Part shown: positions 12,747 through 18,468 of the stretch, one piece after another
How positions within the stretch are numbered: position 1 is the stretch's first letter
Layout of the letters: each line of letters begins with the position of its first letter
Source of the DNA: Candidatus Gastranaerophilales bacterium
Lineage (GTDB): Bacteria > Cyanobacteriota > Vampirovibrionia > Gastranaerophilales > Gastranaerophilaceae
DNA: 18,468 nt
Reading direction: 5' to 3'
Assembly: GCA_947628355.1 (NCBI GenBank)
Contig: CANQZO010000009.1
Coordinates: 1 to 18,468, forward strand
Translations under genes and position numbers: made by a program
The notes under the pieces: model-generated
What the model was told of the DNA's origin: nothing
Seen by the model: only the letters and a program-made list of their open reading frames with translations
Databases searched by the model: none

Positions 12747-14390
12747 ATCTTTAATATTTTTTGTTTTTTGATTATTTATATTCAAATTAGCACCAAAAGG
12801 TCTGTATTTCGCAATTCTTCTGTCTGACATAGCAGAAGCATTATTTAAAATGATATTATCAATTACTTCATTTTCTTTTTCAATATCATTAAGTCTGTAA
12901 TAAACATTAGCCAATTTTAAAGCTATTTCTATATCCTGCGGGTATGCTTTATTTAATAATATTAACTTATTTTTTGCTAATTCCGTTCTGCCGAATTTAT
13001 AATCCAAAAATGCTTCTAATGTTTGAGTATCTTTATCATCATCTATATTTGTTGCCGCAGTTAAATATTTCTGGGCAGTTGTGTAATTTCTCATTTTATA
13101 ATAGTTAACAGCCATATTATATAAAACTACAAACTGATTTCCAAAATCATTTGTAATTAACGGGAATAATTTAGTTAATATATAATTGGAACGTTCATAA
13201 TGCCCGCGATAACCGTATTCTATTGCCAAATTAACCCATAGAACTATACTTTCCTGCGAATTTTTAATTTGTGATAAAGTTCTTTGAATATCTAACTCAA
13301 AATTTTCACCCGGATAGTAAGTTAGTATATTATGGAAATACATATTTTTCATTTCATTAGGACTTAAAGGAATATCAACTACATCAGGTATCATATTATA
13401 TAAGGCTTTTAATGTATTTACATCACGATTTGATATACCTTGATATTGAGTTTGAGGATTTATTATATCTCTTTCAAAATACATAATGTCATTAGGATTA
13501 GCGCTATGTCCGAATAGACCTAAAGCATGCCCGATTTCGTGCTGAGCTAAACTTGTTAACTGTTCATCCTTATAGGGATTTCCTGCCGTATCTGCTTTTT
13601 TTAATTTAACATCCATTCTTACTAATTTTGAATTATTTATAACAGGTTTAACATTACCGGAATTTTGATTATTTATTACGTTATCACTGATATTATCAGT
13701 AAATATAATTTGTATTTTGGCTTTTTCTATATTTTCTTCCTTAAATTCAATATTTTTATTAAGAGCTTGACTCCAATTATTAAATGCTTGTCTTATATCA
13801 TTGTAATAATTATCAGGAACTTGCCCCTGCGATTTTATTGAATAAGTAATCGGTTCTGATTTATTCCACCTTATAAGTTTACCTTCATATAAAACATTAT
13901 CGGTATAGTTTGAACCTATTTCTTTATTTAATTTCCAGCGAATTAGACCGAGCGCTTTTTCTGCAACTTCATTTGCCTCATCACAATCATCAAGCCACGC
14001 TATTTCATATAATTCTTTTTGATTTTCAGTTGTGGCAGGAAGTTTTGAAAGTGTAAGCGCCTTATAGTATATTGGTTCATAATCATGCGGGAGTGCGTTT
14101 GCTACAGAGTCAAATAACTTTAAAGCCTTTTCATAATGACCTTCACTATAATATTTTTTAGCCTTTTGCATTTGCTGTTCGGGCAGTAAATTAGATAAAT
14201 ACACTCTGAATCCTACAATCAGAAATAATAATATGGCAAATACAAGTACTGTTATTATTATATTTCGTTTATCTTTTTCTTTCTTTTTAGCTTTTTCTTC
14301 CGCTTCTGCTTTTTCTTTTTCTTTCAGTTCTTTCTTGCTTAACGTATTTTTATTTTCTTGAGGCTCTTGAGGAATGTTTTGTTCTTCCAT
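12729..14390 (-). CDS. Membrane-anchored matrixin-like zinc metalloprotease with TPR repeats
   Basis: A 553-residue protein. Residues 1-42 are highly charged (Glu/Lys) and cytoplasmic. One membrane helix follows (about 43-65). Residues about 71-150 contain TPR-like helices (YYSEGHYEKALKLFDSVANALP). The peptidase domain (about 175-335) has the zinc motif HEIGHALGLFGH (284-295), with catalytic Glu285 and zinc His284 and His288, and a downstream Met-turn DIMY (M303). In classical matrixins the third His falls at the position of G294 here; His295 is one residue later. Other TPR-like helices run from about 345 to 535. It is probably an outward-facing, membrane-tethered protease or peptide-binding scaffold. 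I recall similar predicted zinc proteases in Cyanobacteria. The start has GGAG 7 nt upstream, in the scpB stop region. It is the last gene after smc-scpA-scpB. Confidence 0.8.
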   Translation of the reverse strand: MEEQNIPQEPQENKNTLSKKELKEKEKAEAEEKAKKKEKDKRNIIITVLVFAILLFLIVGFRVYLSNLLPEQQMQKAKKYYSEGHYEKALKLFDSVANALPHDYEPIYYKALTLSKLPATTENQKELYEIAWLDDCDEANEVAEKALGLIRWKLNKEIGSNYTDNVLYEGKLIRWNKSEPITYSIKSQGQVPDNYYNDIRQAFNNWSQALNKNIEFKEENIEKAKIQIIFTDNISDNVINNQNSGNVKPVINNSKLVRMDVKLKKADTAGNPYKDEQLTSLAQHEIGHALGLFGHSANPNDIMYFERDIINPQTQYQGISNRDVNTLKALYNMIPDVVDIPLSPNEMKNMYFHNILTYYPGENFELDIQRTLSQIKNSQESIVLWVNLAIEYGYRGHYERSNYILTKLFPLITNDFGNQFVVLYNMAVNYYKMRNYTTAQKYLTAATNIDDDKDTQTLEAFLDYKFGRTELAKNKLILLNKAYPQDIEIALKLANVYYRLNDIEKENEVIDNIILNNASAMSDRRIAKYRPFGANLNINNQKTKNIKDLINSK

Positions 14391-14400
14391 ATATTTCTCC

Positions 14401-14916
14401 TTATTTATTTAATTCCAGTATTTCCGATAATTTTTCGGGTTCCAGTTTTGATAATATTTCAGAGTTGCTTTTTATTTTAAAATATTCCGCAAATTTCGGT
14501 GTGGTCTTTAAGTTATATGACCGCCCGTTTTTATCTTTCTTTTTACTGATTAAACCTTTATCAATAAGCTCCTGCACATGCTCATAAGCCGAAGCACCTC
14601 TTAAATCTTTCAACAAAGACTGCCTTATGGGTTCTTTTAAAGCTATAACGGTTAATGTCTTTAATACCGCAGTTGATATATCCACGGGACATAATTTTTC
14701 AACTATGTCCATATATTCATCTTTTACTTGAAGTATATATCCGTTTTCATCATCTATTTCAAGAGCACCGTCACGCGATGAATAATCCATAATTAATGAA
14801 AGCATAGCATCTTCTACTTCTTGTTCATCAACTTCAAGGATTTTTGCTATTTCCTTTAAATCAACGGCCTTTCCCGTTACAAATAATACAGCTTCAATTC
14901 TTGATTTTAATTCCAT
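14401..14916 (-). CDS. scpB: Segregation and condensation protein B (ScpB)
   Basis: Winged-helix (kite) subunit of the Smc-ScpA-ScpB condensin; it binds the middle of ScpA as a dimer and helps control the Smc ATPase in chromosome organisation and segregation. The 171-residue length is slightly short but normal. The opening LKSRIEAVLFVTGKAVDLKEIAKIL (starting at residue 3) is the first winged-helix domain and is typical of ScpB. The second winged helix (about 80-145) carries TAVLKTLTVIALKEPI and, after the recognition helix, DKGLISKKKDKNGRSYNLKTT, followed by a short C-terminal helix. The ATG is 8 nt after the scpA stop, with AGGCGG just upstream. Confidence 0.93.
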   Translation of the reverse strand: MELKSRIEAVLFVTGKAVDLKEIAKILEVDEQEVEDAMLSLIMDYSSRDGALEIDDENGYILQVKDEYMDIVEKLCPVDISTAVLKTLTVIALKEPIRQSLLKDLRGASAYEHVQELIDKGLISKKKDKNGRSYNLKTTPKFAEYFKIKSNSEILSKLEPEKLSEILELNK

Positions 14917-14924
14917 TTTACCGC

Positions 14925-15785
14925 CTATGCCGTTTCTTCTTTGTCGTCTTGTGATGGCGATTTTTTAATTACATATAAATCAGAATAAAACTCTTTCTGC
15001 TCCAAATCAAAGTCACTTTCCGCAGTCAAGAATAACAATGATATATAAGCTGTTATTTTATCCAGCCCTAAAAGTGTCAGAGTATTCAATTCCACTTTTT
15101 CTTCTTTTTCAAAAATTTTTATAAGATTTTCATGCAGAATTTTTACTCCGCTTTCAATGTATTCTTCCTGTGCCAGATTTATTATGTCATCCGCTGACAT
15201 ATTTTTATAACTGTGAACACGCCTTTTTGCACGTTCTAAAGAATTTTTTAACGCCTGCTTTTTATCAAGTTCTTCATAAAATTCTAACTGACGTATTAAA
15301 TCTTTTAATGTTACTATTCTGTTTCTGTTAAGTTTTACACTGGTTCTGCGCTGTATTATATCATTTATGGGTATTACATTATTAGGATAATCTTGATAAT
15401 ACATATCATCCGGCGCAATATCATCATCATCAAAAAATTGTTCATCATTTGAATGTACTTCAAATTCCATAGGATCAAGTCCTACCAGTACGTTGGATTT
15501 TAATTTAAGCAATACGGCTAAGAAAAATAATGCTCTTGAGCTCGTTCTTAAATTGTTTGAGTGTGTTTGCGCCAAATGAAGCATATATTTATTTGCAATA
15601 TCCGCAATATCTATGTTCCAAGGATCAATTTTACCCTGTTTCGCCATTTGTACAAGAATTTCAATACCGTCAGTTTCGTCCTGCGGGCTTTCTATTATTG
15701 CTTCAGCATCAAATCCCAAATCCTTTTTATAAGATTCGGTTGAACTGTCTATGTAAAAATTATTTGTATCCTTTGGATTTAACAT
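14925..15785 (-). CDS. scpA: Segregation and condensation protein A (ScpA kleisin)
   Basis: Kleisin that bridges the two Smc heads and closes the condensin ring. The 286-residue protein has an N-terminal helical domain (about 30-105) with DGIEILVQMAKQGKIDPWNIDIADIANKY (from 40) and FLAVLLKLKSNVLVGLDP (88-105), the conserved Smc-neck-binding block. An acidic, probably disordered stretch follows (about 107-135; DDDD at 119-122). Middle helices (about 150-215) are where ScpB would bind. The C-terminal winged helix (about 215-275) ends TAESDFDLEQKEFYSDLYVI, the Smc cap-binding part. The first 30 residues are extra relative to many homologues. The ATG lies 4 nt after the smc stop, with AGGGA in the end of smc, so the genes are translationally linked. 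Confidence 0.93.
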   Translation of the reverse strand: MLNPKDTNNFYIDSSTESYKKDLGFDAEAIIESPQDETDGIEILVQMAKQGKIDPWNIDIADIANKYMLHLAQTHSNNLRTSSRALFFLAVLLKLKSNVLVGLDPMEFEVHSNDEQFFDDDDIAPDDMYYQDYPNNVIPINDIIQRRTSVKLNRNRIVTLKDLIRQLEFYEELDKKQALKNSLERAKRRVHSYKNMSADDIINLAQEEYIESGVKILHENLIKIFEKEEKVELNTLTLLGLDKITAYISLLFLTAESDFDLEQKEFYSDLYVIKKSPSQDDKEETA

Positions 15786-15789
15786 TTAC

Positions 15790-18468
15790 TCAGTCCCTAA
15801 ATTTAACGCCCGTTACATGGGTTTTTCCATGTTCTTTTTGAGTTACACCTATTGTCCTATTAGCTGATTCTACCATAGATTTTTTGTGACTGACTACTAT
15901 AAATTGCGTATTTTTTGCCTGCTCCTGTATCATATCCGCAACCCTGCCGACATTAATCTCATCAAGGCTTGCGTCTACTTCATCCAGTGCATAAAACGGT
16001 GCAGGAAGATATTTCTGGATTGCAAATACCAAAGCCAGCGCGGTTAATGATTTTTCACCGCCCGACATTGCTCCCAGCTTTTGCTTTTTCTTATCTCTGT
16101 GCTGAGCTTCTATGGTTAAACCGCCATCAAACGGGTTTTCGGGATTTTCCAATACAAGCATGCCCTCGCCTTCGGATAATCTGGCAAATATTTCTTTAAA
16201 ATTATCATTGATGTTATTAAATGTTTTTAAAAATGTTTCCTTTTTTACCTGCTCATAACCTGTCATTTTTGCTAAAATTTCTTTTCGTTCATTAGTTAAT
16301 GTCGCAATTTGTTCTTTTTTCTCCTCCTGCTTCGCTTTTACTTCATCATAGGCTTGTATAGCAAGCATATTAACGGGCTCCATTTCCTCCATACGTTTTT
16401 GCAGCCGCTGAATTTTACCCGTTATTTCCTCAGTTGATATTTCGGTAGGAGTTAATGCGTTTATATTTATTTCATTTGCCTTTAATTCATTTATTATTTC
16501 TTCTAACTGCGGTTCAAGTTCACGTCTTCTTGCTTTATATGCTTCTACCTGCTCATTTAATTTTTCTATTTCATTATTAATTTTATTCTTTTGAGTCTCT
16601 GCATTTAAAAGCTCTTCCTGAATTAAATCACGCTGTTTTTGCAGTTCTAAAAGTTTTTCTCCGAGCGTCTTTATCTTTTCTTCAAGCACCTGCGCCTTTG
16701 CTTCTATTTCTTTTATTTCATCGGCAAATTTAATTTTATCTGCCTGTGCTGTTTCATTATCTTTTAACAGTTTTTGGATTTGTTCTTCTTTTGTTTTTAT
16801 AAACAACTCATTGAAATCAATATCCCTTTTCATTTCATTGATTTCATTATTAAACCTTAATATTTTATTTTGATATTCTTTTATTTGATTTTCAATAGCA
16901 GAGGTCATTTCTTTAAGTTTTTTAAGTTCACCCTCTGACATTTTACTTTCAATTTCAGCAATTTTGTCTTGAAGAATTACCATTTTTTCATTTAAAGCAA
17001 CAAGTTTTTCTTCATATTTTTCAAGTTTTTTCTCAATATTTTGAACTTTTGGTTCGCACTCTTTAATTGTTTTATTATATTCATCTATTTTTTGTTCATT
17101 ATTTTGCGAGTTATTATTAAGATTATTCAGTTCTATTTTAGCGCTGTTTAAAGCTGTCATGGTATTTGAGTAATTAGCTCTTATTTTTTCGCGCTGTGCT
17201 TCAAGTTCTTCCCTTGTCCTTTCAAGTGAGGAATACTGCTTTTGTAATTGACCAAAGCGCTCTTTGTACTTATCAAGCTCCTCATCTTGATTTTGGCTGA
17301 ATTTTAATCCGCTTGACTGCCTGTCACCGCCTGTTATAGCACCCGATTTTTCAAATAAACTGCCATCTAAAGTTACTAAGCGGTATTTTCCTATTAATCT
17401 TTTTGCACTATCGTAATCTTCAACAATCAAAGTTTCACCAAGCGCATAATAAAAAACATCTAAATACTTATCATCAAAATCTACAAGATTTATTGCGTAA
17501 TCGACAATGCCTTTTTCTTTCGGCATTCTTAAACTGTTCGGAGCTTTTTTCATTCTGTTTAACGGTAAAAATGTAGCTGTGCCTGCTCTTGACGATTTTA
17601 AATAATCTATACACTGCCTTGCTGTTTCTTCATCATCAACAACAATATTCTTCATTCTGGAACCCATTGCTACTTCAAGAGCTGTTGAATGTTCTTTATT
17701 TACACTGCCTAATTGCAATAACGGGGCATGTACTCCTTTTATTTTAGCTTTTATTATGCTGTCTATGCCCCTGCCCAGCGTTACTTCTTCATTCGCGGTC
17801 TTTTGAGCTTCCAGTGTTATTAACTTCCTTTGCGCCATTTGCACATCGTGCATTAAATCAGATAACTCATTCTTATTTTTATCTAAATTGTATACGACAT
17901 TTTCCTGCACTATTTTGCAAGATTCCATTTCTTTGGTTAATTCTTCAACTTGAAGTGCAAGTTTATCTTTATTATCTTTGTAATTTGTTTTAAACGCAGT
18001 TAATTCGGCTAAGGATTTTTTTGCATTTTCAATATCTTTTTTATATCCTGCAAGCTCTGTTTCTAATGGCAGACTTTCGTTTCTGGTATTCCATTCTTCT
18101 TCTTTTAATTTTTCGAGCTCCTTTTTTAAATTGTTTCTTTCTTCAATTTGTTTATCCGCATTTTTATTTAATCCGGAAACTTCTTCAAGAATTTTTGCAA
18201 GCTCTGATTCCTGCACTTTTATATTTTCTTCAACCGCTTTTATTTCAGCTTTTTTTTCTTCAATTTTTAAATTGATTTTTTCAATTTTTTCTTTATTATT
18301 TTCAATCCCGTTTTTAGAATTTTCTATTGTTTTTAAATTATCGTGTATAGTTTTTTCAACGGAGCTTATTGCCATTTCTTTACGCGAAATTTGACCTTTT
18401 AATTCCTCTAATTGTTTTTTTGTTTCAATTTGTTCGGCTTCACCGTTATTTTTAACAAGCTCAGATAT
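15790..18468 (-). CDS. smc: Chromosome partition protein Smc, 5' end cut by the window
   Basis: ATPase of the Smc-ScpAB condensin, which compacts and helps separate chromosomes. The frame stays open to the right edge: 31 codons before ATG 18375 also encode coiled coil (ISELVKNNGEAEQIETKKQL), so that ATG is not the start. 892 residues are visible. The missing part, roughly 280-300 residues, holds the N-terminal head with Walker A. Visible are the first coiled-coil arm, the hinge (about visible residues 231-385, with GRGIDSIIKAKIKGV and GAITGGDR), and the second arm. The C-terminal head has the ABC signature LGAMSGGEKS (within 16022-16080) and Walker B FYALDEVDASLD. The head end includes VVSHKKSMVESANRTIGVT. 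Stop TGA lies 4 nt before scpA. It is Smc rather than RecN or MukB because of the hinge sequence and the scpAB neighbours. Confidence 0.97.
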   Translation of the reverse strand: MSELVKNNGEAEQIETKKQLEELKGQISRKEMAISSVEKTIHDNLKTIENSKNGIENNKEKIEKINLKIEEKKAEIKAVEENIKVQESELAKILEEVSGLNKNADKQIEERNNLKKELEKLKEEEWNTRNESLPLETELAGYKKDIENAKKSLAELTAFKTNYKDNKDKLALQVEELTKEMESCKIVQENVVYNLDKNKNELSDLMHDVQMAQRKLITLEAQKTANEEVTLGRGIDSIIKAKIKGVHAPLLQLGSVNKEHSTALEVAMGSRMKNIVVDDEETARQCIDYLKSSRAGTATFLPLNRMKKAPNSLRMPKEKGIVDYAINLVDFDDKYLDVFYYALGETLIVEDYDSAKRLIGKYRLVTLDGSLFEKSGAITGGDRQSSGLKFSQNQDEELDKYKERFGQLQKQYSSLERTREELEAQREKIRANYSNTMTALNSAKIELNNLNNNSQNNEQKIDEYNKTIKECEPKVQNIEKKLEKYEEKLVALNEKMVILQDKIAEIESKMSEGELKKLKEMTSAIENQIKEYQNKILRFNNEINEMKRDIDFNELFIKTKEEQIQKLLKDNETAQADKIKFADEIKEIEAKAQVLEEKIKTLGEKLLELQKQRDLIQEELLNAETQKNKINNEIEKLNEQVEAYKARRRELEPQLEEIINELKANEININALTPTEISTEEITGKIQRLQKRMEEMEPVNMLAIQAYDEVKAKQEEKKEQIATLTNERKEILAKMTGYEQVKKETFLKTFNNINDNFKEIFARLSEGEGMLVLENPENPFDGGLTIEAQHRDKKKQKLGAMSGGEKSLTALALVFAIQKYLPAPFYALDEVDASLDEINVGRVADMIQEQAKNTQFIVVSHKKSMVESANRTIGVTQKEHGKTHVTGVKFRD

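Noticed and set aside
15790..18375. smc starting at ATG 18375
   Set aside because: The frame is open for 31 more codons to the window edge and still encodes coiled coil; an Smc needs an N-terminal head before this point.
1..18468. CRISPR array, tRNA, rRNA, transposase or prophage genes
   Set aside because: I saw no regularly spaced repeats, cloverleaf candidates or mobile-element proteins by reading; gaps between genes are mostly under 100 bp. A tRNAscan/CRISPR search was not possible.

Overview
The window is AT-rich bacterial chromosome carrying mostly housekeeping genes. The best guess for the organism is a gut-type Vampirovibrionia (Melainabacteria, order Gastranaerophilales). This is inferred from the low GC, the prepilin that starts MRKLGFTLAEVLITL (a form I associate with that group), small lineage-type hypothetical proteins, and the protein styles of DnaB, ScpA and Smc. 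TGA is used as a stop, so the code is standard. No phylogeny was run.

Layout. (1) 1-257, leftward: 5' part of a type IV pilin-like gene, behind a good sigma70-type promoter. (2) 258-602: AT-rich divergent promoter region with inverted repeats. (3) 603-833, rightward: 76-codon gene of unknown function. (4) 834-1042: non-coding, mostly a palindromic element with 22-bp perfect terminal inverted repeats and a GC-richer interior, fitted between the stop codons of two converging genes. (5) 1043-7285, leftward: compact gene string reading, in transcription order, membrane-anchored hypothetical - ribD - small two-TM protein - GAF/GGDEF diguanylate cyclase - coaD - SepIVA/DivIVA-like coiled-coil protein - dnaB. 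It starts from a promoter lying partly inside the first codons of mutS. (6) 7345-12746, rightward: mutS - GT-C-type membrane glycosyltransferase-like protein - rimO. (7) 12729-18468, leftward: smc (cut by the window edge) - scpA - scpB - a membrane-anchored matrixin-like metalloprotease with TPR repeats. Its end overlaps the end of rimO by 18 bp.

Functionally, the leftward block joins flavin and CoA synthesis, c-di-GMP signalling, a probable envelope/division coiled coil and the replicative helicase. The rightward block holds mismatch repair, a sugar-transfer membrane enzyme and ribosome modification. The right-hand block encodes the complete Smc-ScpA-ScpB condensin, apart from the missing Smc N-terminus, with a surface protease behind it.

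I found no CRISPR array, tRNA, rRNA, transposase or prophage gene. Nothing here is clearly a new multi-gene system. The parts most worth a second look are the palindromic element at 863-1041 with its extra solo terminus at 828-845, the SepIVA-like protein next to coaD, and the matrixin-TPR protein with an offset zinc-site histidine behind smc-scpAB.
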